In this document: positions 48,441-61,282 of the stretch, piece after piece
Position numbering within the stretch: position 1 is the stretch's first letter
How the letters are laid out: each line of letters opens with the position of its first letter
Assembly (NCBI RefSeq): GCF_009870125.1
Contig: NC_046683.1
Coordinates: 16,191,001 to 16,255,000 of the forward strand
Direction of reading: 5' to 3'
Length of the DNA: 64,000 nt
Origin: Drosophila pseudoobscura
Lineage: Eukaryota; Arthropoda; Insecta; Diptera; Drosophilidae
Program-made: the position numbers and the translations under genes
Notes under the pieces: generated by a model
Told to the model about the DNA's origin: nothing
Databases searched by the model: none
The model's input: only the letters and a program-made list of their open reading frames with translations

Positions 48441-50584
48441 TGTCTAACTAAACTCATACATTATTTGTTATTCTTTTTATATTGTAAATGTAGGATATAA
48501 AGCTAAATTAAGATTTGTAACTGCCCCCAAGATTAGACCATGGTATCCACAGGCAATTTGTTCGTCAATGAAAGATGATCCCACCCTCAATAGCACTTCA
48601 AGCACACAACATAAATAATATAAACGAATATCTTCCTTTTCTTTATACATGTGTGAATGCGCCCAGAAATACAATGAATTTATAAAAGAGCTCTCCGCCT
48701 CCCATGCAAACTCTCAAGAACTTGTATTCAGCATTAATTGGAACTGGCTTTGTTGTCGATTCTTACATACATATTTCTCGCCACTGAATCACGAGCGGCA
48801 TACAAGTTCCAATGTGCAAAAATGTCTGTTTGTCTCTGGCAATTTAATCCGGCGTTCAAAGCGAATTCGAGCGATGAATCGAAGCTCACTTTTAGAGAGG
48901 TGTGCCTTGCACTTCCCAGGTGGGTGACTCTCAATCTGAAAGTCACATAATACTAACTTATCGGTTACCTGTAAGTCCAATGAAACTTGAGTAAAGGTCA
49001 GAAAAACCAACTTGAACTTGGGGTAAATATTTGTGATCTGAAATCTGTATTCAAGATGGGGTAGATAAGCGAAAGGCTGTTGATTTTAAATTTATTCAAG
49101 TGTAAGTATAACAAAATGGTAGTGGTTTCATAGATGGTTTACAGGAAGAATTAAAGCCTCAAGAAAAATCTATTGATCTCCAGATAGAAGTGAAAATTCG
49201 AACCTTCTAGGAGGGTATTAATTTAATAGCGTTCTATGGATCGGTCTACACATTTTCTAGACTACATAACTATATAGTATTATCACGTACTTTAGGAATC
49301 CCAAACCCTTGTATTCCGCAACCCTTCTCACAGTCCAAGACACGCTCTTTGCACTGGATGTATGTTTGTATATAAATACGTGCATATAGTACATATACAT
49401 ACATACATGTGTATACGAGAACGATTCAACCGATTTTCTGTCTCTGTCTTTCTTGAGAAAAGTTGCGTATTGAATGAGAAATGGGAATTTGCAAATTGAT
49501 GTTGACGTATTCGATGGAAAGGGGGAGAGGGTACGGGAGGGCAGTGCTTTTAAGCTTCGTTTTGCAACCGCAAGAACAGCAACAAAACATGCATAAGACC
49601 CTACCTCGCCAAAAAGCATTCGACCATTGAAATACCCCCTAAATGTGTGAAAATTCATAAACCCCTAGAAACAGATTCTGTTGGAAAAAGTTCTTGTTAC
49701 TGGAAACCAAATGAGTCTGAAACCAAGCATGCCACAATTCGAAAAATGGATCCTCCTTGGGACTATCCGCTTTGAAGCATGAATCTTCCAAAGTTCAACT
49801 TGGAGAATGGAAGCCACTGTTTGATATAAGTAAATTATACATATTTATCCTCAGTGATAGCAGTCCCTGATTTCTTTTCATCTGTCAGACTTAGAGTACA
49901 GCCTTAATGGGGATGGCGTTCAGATTGATCTTATAAATTTCCAAAATATATTCAAAAAGTAATTAAAAACTTGAAAGAGTATTCCGTCTCTGGCTGTTGT
50001 GACTGTCTGTCCCACAGACAGAGTTATTGAATCTCTATCATATGTATACTAGATGTGTACTTATGTATGTACTAAAATCTAGCTCATGCTCAGCTGTAGC
50101 TAAATCTAGACATCTCGTCTGGTATCCCCCATGCTGCCCCGCAAACTGCAGGCGGGGTATTATGACAACCTGGCCTGACCGCAGGCACGAGCGCAAAAAG
50201 AGTAATACTCGTGGAAACCAGAGAGAATGCTATTGTCCAGCGCTCGAACAATACAATACCCGCTACTCAGTGGATGCCTAGGGGCAAACAAAAAAAAACA
50301 CCCACTCTGGGAGAGAGAGAGCTTTGTCTCCGCAAGGCAATAAGATCATATTTTCTCTTAATTAATTGTTATAAATCGGTGTTGAGATATGTATGTGGAT
50401 TTCACAGTGGTAATTTCTTGCCACCAACAACATAGCCTCCTGGCATTCGAGCAGGAAACTTAAATACAATTGAACGGTTCTGTTTGATTGGGATACATTT
50501 ACACGAATTCCATATACCCTTTGTTGCTGTACGAGCAGACCGGGGTATAAAGAGCTCAACTAATTAGCGCAAGTGACTTTTGGA

Positions 50585-50635
50585 CGTCGTCGCCGTCGCC
50601 GTCGCCGTCGCCGTAGTCGTTGTCGTTGTCGTTGC
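50585..50635 (+). repeat. (GTCGCC)n / (GTCGTT)n tract
   Basis: A hexanucleotide repeat with a unit change partway. It drives Asp/Gly-rich minus-strand ORFs that are not genes. Confidence 0.85.
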
Positions 50636-50951
50636 TGCTCCACTGGTCGTAGTCTCCGTTGGCGTCGTCTCTGCTGCCGTCAATTGAACCGCACCGTAGC
50701 GAAAAAACGTTGCTTGTAAAAATATTTACCATATACAAAGTAATAATAATAATAAAAAACAATTAGCACATTTTTGTGGCACACATAAAGTGTGCAAAGT
50801 GCGGCCCCGATTCACGGATACCGGTTCACAGATTCGCTTTTTTCTGTGGGGGAGGGCGGGGGGATGTGGTTAGGCGGTATTCCTCCGCTCCAGAGACAAA
50901 AGTAGATCGAGAGTGTAACTAAACATAGTACAAGTCTCCATCTTTATCTCT

Positions 50952-51010
50952 CACACGCACACGCACACACACACACACACAAACTCCCATACGCGTGTGT
51001 GTGTGTGTGT
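50952..51010. repeat. Opposed (CA)n and (GT)n tracts
   Basis: A CA tract (50952-50981) is followed 12 bp later by a GT tract (50994-51010), giving complementary arms that could fold as a hairpin or cruciform around aaactcccatac. Confidence 0.85.
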
Positions 51011-51707
51011 CTTTAATCTTTTTGAATTGAAAGAAATCTGAACGAGACTTTCTGGCTCTGGAAATTCAGAGGGTTTTTTTTTTGTGCCGGCGTCAATTTT
51101 AGTTCGAAGACGAACGGCAAACGTGTGAGACATCAAAAGCGATAACATTTTTCCAATCCCATTTATTGGAAAAAGCACGTTGAAATAATATATCAAATAT
51201 TTATAAATATTTATATTTTTTTGTTGTGCGGAAAAAGTGTAAAGGAAGCGATAAGTACATACATACATGTATAAGAAATTAGACAGAGATTATAATGGAA
51301 GGCGGCCTCAGTAAATAAAATTGCAACAAAGAGACAAGTGTCTGTGGCTCCCGCTCGCTTGCCGCTCTCTCTCAGACCCTCTCTATCGCTCTCTGTTCCA
51401 CAAATATTTCGTTTTGTTTTTGATAAGCATTCAGCCGCCTGATAAGCTTCGATAACAGTTAAACGGCACAGCTTCGCGCGCGCTCTTTCTCTCTCCATCA
51501 CCACCTGCTCTCACGCGCTCTTTTGCTCTCGCGTACCTGCGGGATAGGCAGGAACACGCACAGTCCCCGAACAGCTGTTGCAACGAGAGTCATTCAATGA
51601 CCAGCCGGTTGGAGCAACAACAAGCTAAACAAAAATAAAAAGCGACTCGAAAAAAGTGCAACAAAAAGAAGTTGGTAATATTCAAAAGAAAAGCTAAACG
51701 GAAAACC

Positions 51708-54700
51708 ATGGGCCGTGATCGACTACCGGAGCTTTTGCAGGTAATAATAAACGATGGTGGTGAATGAGGTAACAGCTAATTAGTTGTAGGCACCGTGGGC
51801 CCCATAAGCCACTTTGTAAACATCAAACATCGGTTTCAAAAGCACTACACCGCAAATCAGAATACTTCTTTGATTAAGAATTACTGCTTGCTTTTCGGTT
51901 CCAAATGTACCAATCATAAACTATGCTGTTCTTATGTATATAATCACATCACTAAAATAATTCAAGAATTCTACAAGAGTTATATTTAAAAAAACAAGGA
52001 ATAACCATTGTCATATGAATTCACAGAACATATAAATTTGTTTTGCTTTTCAACGCTATCTTTATTTAAAGTCTGTCTTTCATTTGATAATCATTAATAT
52101 TTTCATTTTCGTAAAACATTAAATTAAAAATAAAAGAAAATACATCAGACTACATACGAATGCTATTCAGTACCAAGAATTGGTTGATGAGACTTGCAAG
52201 CTCTTCTCTGGAAAAGTTGTCGTTTGTTTTTATGCGCACTCTTTCCACTGTGACCGATCGCTCATCTTTTTTTCTCCACCACTATTTCTCGCACTCTCTT
52301 TGTGCCTTGAAGAGGCCCCCCGATGGTATGGAGGGTGGGGTGTTAAATATTTATCAGATTCCCCATAGACAACAGCGATAAAGTAGCCCCATACGGCACA
52401 TCGCACTTGCCCGATGCCGTACCCCATACCTCCCCCACTGTCCCACACTTTTGGCACTAAGTGAGTTTCAGTTTTGAAGTCATTTTTATTGTACTTTTAC
52501 ACGGCGCCAGGTTGGGCAAGAGAAACAAAAAAAACAAACGGAAACAGTAGCAGAAGTCGTAAAAATCAATAATAAAATTGTCTTATTCTCACAGTTGTGA
52601 AGAGCGTTTCTTAGAGATCACATTTCAGTTATTCTTGTTCTCCCTTCTTTCCCGGCAGCGCTCGCTGAGCTCTCAATCGAGCTCCTCGTCTAACGGTTCA
52701 CTCCTACTCAACGTGTACAGTGCGACAACAGAGTACAGCAACAGTAACAGCGACAGCGCAAACAGTTATAGCATCAATAGCACCACCACCACCAGCAACA
52801 ACAACAGCAACAACAATAACAGCAGCGAGAGCAAGGATCGAGGGAGCAAGGACCGAGGGAGCACGAAAATGGCGCAATATGGAGCCAATGTAGACGACAT
52901 TCTTAATCCGGTAAGTAGAGAGCGCAAGCTCTATCCCGAACGTATGCGCTCTCCTCTCTATCTCTGTCTCCAAGCCATCCTTTTCTCAAGAAATACTAAC
53001 AATTAGCTTGCTATAACTAAAGCGTCCTTTTTCTCTCACTCTTTCCCTTTTACACACTCCACTCTATATCACTCTTTAGTCCTTTATTTTTTGGAGCCTT
53101 CTTTATTCGTATGAATCAGTTTTGTATTACTCAATCGACGCGTGAACTCGTGATAAGCAAAAAAAAATACATACATATATGTATATACATATGTATGTAT
53201 GTACCTTTTTTGCCATACATTTTCCTATTTTTTATGAACACGACTGACACCGCCACACCCACTCACTTATCACCCACGAGGTTCCGGCGGTGTATTGCTC
53301 CCAATCCCATGTAAACAAAGATTTTTGCACTTGGTAACCAACAAGCGACAGAGAATTGTGAATTTTGCAAAAAGCAGTAAAAGAAAGAGAGGCTGTAAAT
53401 ATTTGCAGCTCAAAAGTATGCCCGAATACACCAGGTACATTATGTACAGGGTGAATCTGGCCATGACCATTCCCATGCAACGCTCTTACAATGCTTATAC
53501 ATATGTAGGTTTATACCAAGGTTCGGCCAACCTTTTTAGACGAAACCAACAGGCACAATTTAACAAACTTCCCAGGTTTTAAAGAGCTACTTATATTTTT
53601 GTTTCAATATTATGGTATTTGATTAGGATTATGTACATGTACATATACATTTTTTATTTTAAATATAAAATAATATAACATCGAAAGATCCGTAGGTGTC
53701 CGACCCTTGCCTTAGACATATCCAAAAAAGTACTAAAAATACTAGTAAAACTAAAACAAGCTACAACCAATTATAATTAATTTATGAACGATATACATAT
53801 GTATAGCGAAGATAATAATATGAGTTAAGAGTGCACCAAGCATAAGGAAGATTCGAATTATTGTGTGTCCACATTGCATCCACTGCTATGAAAAGAAAAC
53901 AATTAAAAAACATTTCAAAGATTCCATTTGTGCGTCTTGCCTCTTCGTTTAAACGTTGTGCGTCCTTTTCTGAGCGCACTCATTTACTCAAACCCTATCG
54001 GGTGTCAATTGAGTGGTTAATTCAAAAACATCTAATAAATATTTATAAAATACCCAACTTCTCTTTGCAGTACTCGCAGATTCGGTTGCAGCTCTCACAG
54101 ATTGCCGCCAATCTGGAGGCCATGAACCGCATGACTCAAACCATCAATCTGCGCACATTTAATGGTAAATATCAGTTTAACACTTTTTGAGTCGATATTG
54201 ATTTGGTTCGCGTTCCCTTCCAGAAAACGAGATGGATGATCTGCACAATAAAAACTTGCGCCTTGGTAATCAGTTGATGAGCCGCTTCAGGGATTTCAAG
54301 ACCAACCTGCCGCCAGAGAACGACTATAGCCTGGAAGCGAGAATGAAACGAACCCTTTTCTATGGCCTATATCAGACGTACATCAATTTGTGGCAGAAGA
54401 ACGAGCTCTTTCTACAAAACTATGAGCTGAAAATAAAAAAGAACCTGCGCCTGCACACAAAAATCAGTAAGTAAGAGGGCGAAAAGCAGATAGAACCAAT
54501 GTGGAGGTAATCGCTTGTTTGTTTTAGTCAATTCGGAGGCCAGCGAGCAGGAAATCGAGCTGCTCATGGAGAACAAGACCACCAAACTCTTCGTGGACAA
54601 TGTGAGTACAGCCCCAGCTGAAGTGACAACTTGATGCATATTTTTCGATTCGATACAGTTCCTGCAAGAAACAGAAAAAGAGAGGCAGACCCTTCGTGAT

Positions 54701-55059
54701 CTCATGGATAGATTCAACGAGCTGCGTAAGCTAGAGAAGTCCATTGAGGATGTACACGCCCTGTTTATGCGCATCCAAACGTTGGTGATGGAGCAGAGTG
54801 AAACGATACAGCGCGTGGAGTTCCATGCCCAACAGGCTACACTATATGTGGACAAGGGTGCCGTGGAGCTCGATCAGGCCGAGAAGCACCAGAAGAAGGC
54901 GCGGAAGGTGAGGTGAACTAACAATTACAGTTGCTGGCCTGAAACGGTACTCACCTCGCCACTCTCGTTTCTTGTTGTTTTTTGCAGAAAAAGATAATGC
55001 TCATTACTATACTCGTTGCTGTGCTGCTAGTATTACTATTTGTTGGTATTTATTTGTAA
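51708..55059 (+). CDS. Syx4: Syntaxin 4, plasma-membrane t-SNARE
   Basis: Seven coding exons: 51708-51740, 52659-52910, 54071-54164, 54224-54466, 54528-54601, 54659-54907 and 54988-55059, all with GT-AG junctions and matched phases, giving 338 aa. Residues 1-95 are a Ser/Asn-rich, low-complexity N-terminal extension, then MAQYGANVDDILNP and the Habc three-helix domain. The Qa-SNARE motif (about 243-305) reads RFNELRKLEKSIEDVHALF with the zero-layer Gln at residue 278 (MEQSETI). A lysine-rich KARKKK precedes a C-terminal membrane anchor (about 318-338). It pairs with SNAP-25-type and VAMP SNAREs in vesicle fusion at the plasma membrane; Syx4 acts at Drosophila synapses. The Asn run in exon 2 comes from CAA/AAC repeats. 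A second ATG (MAQYGANV) within exon 2 could give a shorter form lacking the extension, as exon 1 encodes only 11 residues. Confidence 0.9.
51741..52658 (+). other. Syx4: Syx4 intron 1
   Basis: 918 bp, from CAG|GTAATA to CCCGGCAG. It contains short ORFs but no gene features that I can support. Confidence 0.75.
52911..54070 (+). other. Syx4: Syx4 intron 2
   Basis: 1160 bp, from CCG|GTAAGT to CTCTTTGCAG. It contains TACATA/TATGTA palindromic runs near 53165-53205. No nested gene seen. Confidence 0.75.
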
Positions 55060-55126
55060 GAGGCCACATCAAAATAATGAACTTTTTTCACTACGTTTAA
55101 GATTTAAGCTAAGAAAATACAACTAA

Positions 55127-55132
55127 AATAAA
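55127..55132 (+). terminator. Syx4: Syx4 polyadenylation signal
   Basis: AATAAA 68 nt after the Syx4 stop codon. Confidence 0.6.
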
Positions 55133-55699
55133 CAAATCAAAACAAAAACCACAATATGGCGCTTCATGCTGAAATATCATAACGGAAGATGTGTGTGTGT
55201 GCGTGTGTCGGTTTGCCACATTGCATTCTGCTGTGGCAACGCCAACTCTCGAGAACATTCTACGAGGGCAAATATCGCAAAAAACTAATAGTTTTAAATA
55301 AGAAAAATAAACAACACACACAAACAAAAGTATTGCTTGCATTTCCCGCGGTTAAACTTATCGATAAATGGCAATTATGGCGAGATTATGGGAGTGTGCC
55401 GCCGTAATATAGCAAACGCCTAGGTCCCGATTCCCAGCCACATTTTGCACAAGAATATATGTATAAGAAATACACTTAATTTCACTCATGCCATAAGCAA
55501 ACAAACAAAAAAGACTCCAAACAGAGGTAGCGCGATCGGCGAAAGTGTTTTTTCCACTTAATTTCGCAAGGAAAAGAGAAAGGTATAAGTAAACCACAAA
55601 TTTGCTTTCAAAAGCAAATAATTCCCCAAAAACACTTGCCATTGGGATTACCTTGTATGTTGTTTAATTGTCGCGCCAGTCTGCCGAACAGAGTTGCTA

Positions 55700-56127
55700 T
55701 CGCGCCTAACAGAACTCTGTTGATTGTTGAACATTACAGCTCGAGCGCATTACAGCACATTTGTAGCGCCCAAGCGCACGGCTTTTGTTTTGGAACAGTG
55801 TGCTGTTAAGCGACATCAACATCCCTAGCGTCTATAACTATTTTTTTTTTATAGTGAACCATCCGAATTTGCATGTCTGCTATTTAGGTAAGTGGAGCGA
55901 CAACAACACCAGACGGCAGCTAAAACAACCAGCAATTCATTGAGCTAATGGAAGTGGCCAGCAGGGCGGTGACGATAGCCAAACATTCGCTTAATTCCCC
56001 TCTCGCCAAGCGCCATTTTTTGCTTTTCATGCTAAATCTGACCAGATAGACAACGCAATATCCGTGTGGTTCGTCTAATTGCAGGCAACGATTCCATTCC
56101 GGTGGTGGCCCATGCGAGTGGCATAAA
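55700..56127 (+). other. crm: crm 5' UTR with intron
   Basis: A probable noncoding first exon ends at 55887 (TATTTAG|GTAAGT), followed by a 197-bp intron (55888-56084, ending TCTAATTGCAG). The second exon begins at 56085 and carries the start codon at 56128. The transcription start is not determined; the upstream limit given here is approximate. Confidence 0.55.
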
Positions 56128-59100
56128 ATGGAAGAAATGTGTAAGAATGTGAAATCCGCCTCCCTTGGATCAGTAGCTGGTGCTGGAGGAGTAGCAGCAG
56201 TTGCTCCCGTTGCTTCCCATGAGACTGACGTCTTCACTGCCCCCGCCCTTGTGCATCAGCACAATGGCAAGGGAGTGCACTTCAAGCTGGCGCCGCCCAC
56301 AGTCCCAGCCACGGCCGCCGAGCCTGTGGAGGAGCTACTGGGGTCTGTCATCACACACAATTGCCCCGGGACGCGTGCCAGTGCCCGGGTGATACAGAAA
56401 ATGAAGCAAGACCAGACCCGCCCAATGACGCCGCCGCCCCCTGAAAAGGAGCACACCAAGAAGGAGGAGAAGCCCACCCAGAAGACACCATCCCAGATAA
56501 GGACAGGCAATGGTCGGACGTCCTGGACGAATGTCGAACGGAATTGCTTCTTTGATGCGTTGAACGAGTTTGGCAAGGACTTTGAGGCGGTGGCCAACTG
56601 CATCAATGCGAAGCTAAAGCGCCGCAATGCCAACAGCGAATACAGCTTCAAGACTAAGGATCAAGTGCGCCAGCACTACTATCAGACCTATCACAAAATC
56701 TGCAAATATGTGAGGTACTCGGATGGTAAGACGAAAAGCCTGAATATCAATCTTTAGCCTTTTGGTAACGCTTCCATTACTTTCTCTCTCTGTAGAGCTG
56801 AAGAAGCTCGCCCAGGAACTGTATACGCTGATCAACTATGGCGAAATGCGTCGCAAGCTACAGTTCCTCACCGAGAAGCATTTCATGAAGCTGAAGCCGC
56901 TCATCTACCAGGGCCAGATCACCATCCGCTGCAAGGGCAAGAACATACGCATTAAGACGCCCTCCTGCAAGGCTCTGCGTCGTCTCAATCAGCTCGATGG
57001 CAAGTCTCAATACATTACTGAACCTCTTCCTACAGCCAAAAACTCATTTGCGCATCTCTACTTTAGACTCGCTGGAAGACATACGCCTGCCCAGCAAGGT
57101 GGAGGTGCTGCTGAGTCCAGCCAACATGGAGACCTTTGGCCGTGTCCAATCGTTGGCTCAGAATCCCAGAGGTCGCATTATTGTGCCGCTGCACAAGAAG
57201 CTTCTGAGTTTCATCAAGATATTTGAGTACAAATGGCGCAGTGCCACCCAGCGACTGAACGAGCAGAAGTCTTCTCTGTATCCCAACATCTCGGCCACTG
57301 CCAGCAACACCACCACCGCCGCCAGCACCCCCACACCCAGCACCAACAACGAACCAGAGCAACCGCAGCAGCAGCCACCGACGACACCCGTGGAGCCATC
57401 ACTATGCTTCCAGCCCAAGCCGGGTGTGGCCATCCATCGGCCCTTGCTGAATATCACTGCCCACCTGAACAGCATTGACATCTGCCTGACCGCCTACGAG
57501 GAGCGTATCGGCGTTAAAGTGCGCAGCGAGACCCTGGGCAATACTGCGGCGGTGGCGGTGGCCGCGAGCAAGCGACCACGCACCGAGAGCGGATCAGAGA
57601 AGCGTTCACCGGAGGCCAAGAAGCCTAAGACCGGAGCCAATCCGGTTCTTGAGAAGTCCCTGGACGAGGCGGTTGTGGCCCCCGAAAACAACAATGTGAA
57701 GCTGGAAGATGTGAAAATGGAAGTTGTGAAGCTGGAGGTGTGCAGCGGCGACGAGCTGGTCGAGGACACGAAGGAGTTCCTTCCTTCCGGTGAAGCGGCA
57801 ATCATCACCTCAGCTGTGGCTTCAGCACCACCGCCACCACCAACATCAATACTGCTGCCGCAACCGCCAGCTACAGTGCCAGCTTCAGCACCGGCTCTGC
57901 CAGTACCAGCGCCAGTGGCAGTGGCAGTGCCTACACCGCCAGTGGCTCGCTCCAAGCGCAAGGAGGCAAAAGAGGCGGCTGCAGCCGCTGCTGCCCGAAA
58001 CTTTAAGCCGCTGCTGAGCGATAACATTATCAAACGGATGCGCCGAGGCTGGACCGTGTCGAATGCGGCGGATATAACCATTGGGGATTTGTATGTGGTG
58101 CTGGGACAGGATTCCAAGGTGGAGCTGGAGTATTACTGGTGCGAGACAGAGATAGTGTCCCACTCGCACTCCTCCTCTGTGCCGGCGACCACGACCACAT
58201 CAGCCACATCGGCCACGTCGCTTCCATACAATACCAATGACTGTGATAGCGTGGAACGCGTCAAGGCCGTGACCACATCGACGGTAAGCAATAAGCTGAA
58301 GCATCTCCTGCTCGTGGCCAATCTCAGTGAGCGTGTGCGCAAGCGTCAGTGCAACTGTGGCCATACCTGCGATCGCAAGCGAGACCTGATGAACAAGGCC
58401 CAGCAATTGGCGGGAGCCAACGAAGCTGCCGCCGCCGGCGAGGGCACTTTCCGTACGCCCATGCTGCCGGTGCGACGTCCCATAGCCAATTTCGTTGATC
58501 CAGTGCGTCAGCTATCGGCGGTGAGTTTTTTTTTCTGCACCAACAACCCCAACACCAGGCCAAGCTTACACTCTATTTCCCTTTCACACGCAGCTCACGC
58601 GCCAGAAGCTCAACCGGCAGGTTCTGGTACATCGACGGCTCCTCCTGCCCGGCTCAGGGGCTAGCGGACCCGGTCGTCCCTACGACCAGCTGAGTGTGCG
58701 TCAGCTGCACAACGGACTCTTCGAGCCGATTGAACGTGCTGGGCTTACCACTGGCATCCCCATGTCATCCAGATTCAGCGGGGAGGAGCAGCATCATCAG
58801 CACACTGAGACAGACTCCATTCCGGCCATGGATGCTGGAGCCAGCCGCGGACCAGCGAGAGATATGCCAAATTTGGATATTGTTCCGCCATCAGCAATAG
58901 CAGACACGCTGCCAGAGGCAGCTCAAGATGAGAGCACAAGTGAGTGGCAGGTCCCCAAAGGCGCTGTGGGTGTTCCCCAGATCTTCAAGAATTAAATGTA
59001 ACTTCCTTGGCAGCACAAAACTTCTTTCGTGGCAGCATGAGTCCGATGCATTTGCTGCGGGATTCCACCTCGAATGCGCGCTGGCTGGAGGAAAACATCA

Positions 59101-59335
59101 ATGACTTCTCGCTGACCTCATTGCTTGGACATTTAGATGAGATAGATGCCACCAGGGACATAATAGTGAGGCTGAACAAACCCTTCAAAAGAACCTTCTA
59201 TACTTATGAATTCTTTAATTTTAATTGTGCCAGGACCCCTCCTCCAGCATGTCCGTGATCAGCGAGAGCAGCGTGGACTTTCGTCACAAGTTCCAGGAGA
59301 TTGCCGCACTGCTGCAACAGCAGGAGAAGGATTAG
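56128..59335 (+). CDS. crm: Cramped, SANT-domain chromatin regulator
   Basis: Six coding exons: 56128-56725, 56796-56999, 57067-58520, 58594-58939, 59014-59165 and 59234-59335, giving 951 aa, close to the D. melanogaster protein. The Myb/SANT domain (about 129-195) has RTSWTNVERNCFFDALNEFG, with the conserved aromatic residues, ending in YYQTYHKICKYV. The conserved CRAMP block follows (ELYTLINYGEMRRKLQFL, SLEDIRLPSKVEVLL). A poorly conserved central region is rich in Ala, Pro, Lys and Glu, with a likely nuclear signal KRPRTESGSEKRSPEAKKPK. A Cys-rich CNCGHTC lies near residue 692, and the C-terminus reads NARWLEENINDFSLTSLL. Cramped is a Polycomb-group-related repressor and activates histone H1 transcription. 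All junctions are GT-AG except intron 2, whose donor is GC (see findings). It lies about 1 kb downstream of Syx4 on the same strand. Confidence 0.92.
57000..57066 (+). other. crm: crm intron 2, non-canonical GC-AG
   Basis: 67 bp. The only donor that keeps frame is GATG|GCAAGT; the acceptor is TACTTTAG|AC. The joined codon is GAC, giving LDDSLEDIR. A GT donor two codons on would shift the frame. Confidence 0.75.
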
Positions 59336-60030
59336 CAGCGGCCGCAGAAGTACCCGAGTGTGCCTGCAACTTTTTTCCATTTACGCATAAAACGAAAATA
59401 ATTTTTTTTTTTTATGAATACTGATATTATTATTCCTTCGCTTCATATTTTATGAATTAACATTAATGGGTTTATTTTTTTTTTGTAACGATACTTTTTG
59501 TGATGATATATCGTATATGTATATATTTGTATGGATACATGTTTATAATTACTTATGTGTACTCGTACAATATCTATTCTCATTTTATTTCTGCCAAGTA
59601 TTACACGCAAGCACTCACATTGTTCTGTAACATTTATATTTTATTTATTTTATTACATAACATTAACCGTATGTATCGAACGACGAACTACACAACAAAA
59701 GAGTAAAACAACAACATTCATATTTTGTAACTTATCCCAAAAAGTAATTCATATTCACGGACTGGTCCTCCCCCATTCCCCATCCGTATTGAGATTCGCG
59801 CGCCATTCATATAACCTCGAGAGTGTACAAGTCCATTAATGCTTGTCTTGCCTTCCGTAGCGACCTCTCCTACCTCTCCCTCTTGTTAAGGCTAGACACA
59901 CACACACATATAACTATATATTGGGCAAGAAATGGATAACCGGAGTCGTTGATTTGACCTCTGTAACTCTTTACGTATGAAAATTGTTATAAAAATGGCA
60001 AATAGCTAAAATAAAGAAACAAAATCCAAA
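59336..60030 (+). other. crm: crm 3' UTR
   Basis: AT-rich, with no ORF of note. AATAAA at 60010-60015 is the best candidate polyadenylation signal; an earlier ATAAAA near 59388 could also be used. Confidence 0.5.
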
Positions 60031-60443
60031 CTCTAATACTCTACAAGACCTCTGTGCTAGCTTGTACTTACTGGTATCTAGGACAGAAATCATATACCTA
60101 TCTAGTGGGACACCGGCTCTTCGTAAACAAATTGCCTCCTTCTTTTCTTATCGAAATAATTACAGTTCTTGGCCACGAGTAAGGAACTAAGTGTTATAGA
60201 AGTACATACCTAGTCATAACAAATAGCACAGGGCTACCCAAAGGAAAACTTTTGAATGCACTTAACACGACACAATTATTGGGTCGTAGGCCTAGTGGGG
60301 TATAATAATCTAGGAAATTACGCTTTCGAAGATATTAAATCTTGAATAAATATCTAAAAAAAAACAAAAGAAAATTCAAAAATTGAAATTTTATATACCA
60401 AGGACGGAAACTCCCTCCACTGGGAAGTGCTCACCATAGCATT
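60031..60443. other. Noncoding stretch
   Basis: Nothing recognisable seen. Confidence 0.5.
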
Positions 60444-60818
60444 CATTGGTAGATACCACTGCAGCGCCTGTGCTCATTTTAGAGGTGGAGAATGTCAAAC
60501 TACCGATCTACACATAAGCCGAATTGGTCAAGGCGCTGACCAAAGAGAATCCCAACATCCCAGAAGAAGTTTCCTGCTTATAAATTTTTTTTTTTGGTGA
60601 GAAAGCCTTCTTCATACGCAACGATTCGGGTGCCTTCCTTTCAGCCGAAGAGCCAGGGGAACTGCAAAGTATCCTAGAAAAACACACATGTCGATGCAGA
60701 ACTAACAAAATTGAAGAAAAACTAGAGAGTTATAGCTCTGAATTGAAGTATGAAAGATATCCATTAGGCCCCCAACATCATCCTAATGTAGCATCATCTT
60801 TCCTTAGTTCAAAATAGT
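60444..60818 (+). pseudogene. Coding relic with two in-frame stops
   Basis: One frame reads protein-like sequence for about 124 codons: VDTTAAPVLILEVENVKLPI, then a TAA, AELVKALTKENPNIPEEVSC, then a second TAA followed by a T9 run, then EKAFFIRNDSGAFLSAEEPG and ELQSILEKHTCRCRTNKIEE, ending in a TAG. Three such blocks in a single frame interrupted only by stops suggest a decayed exon. I do not recognise the family. Chance cannot be excluded. Confidence 0.4.
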
Positions 60819-61282
60819 GTAACCCGCAAATACCCCGACTGGGACTACCCCGACTACACTGGGAGGTCATTGGCACTGATCTCTGAATCTCTTAAGTGCC
60901 ATAAGGAAATACGCACTCCAAATATACGGCATTACTGCAAAAGGTAACATATGCAACAGTATAATTCGTAATTCGTACGGAAAGAGATCTAAGGGTTCCT
61001 TAGTGGGTGATGTTGTAAATATGATAAATTTCAACGAGGTTAAGCTGCCACTATGGGTAGCACAAAAACCTGTTAACAAAATATAACAACAAATTGTAAT
61101 ACAAGCCTTTTTCAATTTTGATCGCACCTGTCATGAGAGATGAAAAGAACAAAGAAAGAAAGAGAGGAACGACGACCGCTTGATATGCTTTACTATTGGT
61201 TCTTGCACATCGTTTATCTACTTTCCCCCTAAAGATCAAAAGATGATTCCAATTTTATAATATTTCGCTCCATTTTTTCCAC
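60819..61282. other. Noncoding stretch
   Basis: Nothing recognisable seen beyond short chance ORFs on minus. Confidence 0.45.

Larger units (their letters stand above)
48441..51707. other. Noncoding stretch upstream of Syx4
   Basis: No independent gene is supported. It contains a GTCGCC/GTCGTT tract (50585-50635) and a (CA)n tract facing a (GT)n tract (50952-51010). The last few hundred bases before 51708 should hold the Syx4 promoter and 5' UTR; I could not fix a start site. Confidence 0.5.

Noticed and set aside
57494..58117. 207-aa antisense ORF in crm
   Set aside because: Shadow of the crm coding frame; Ala/Ser/Thr-rich translation of the complementary strand.
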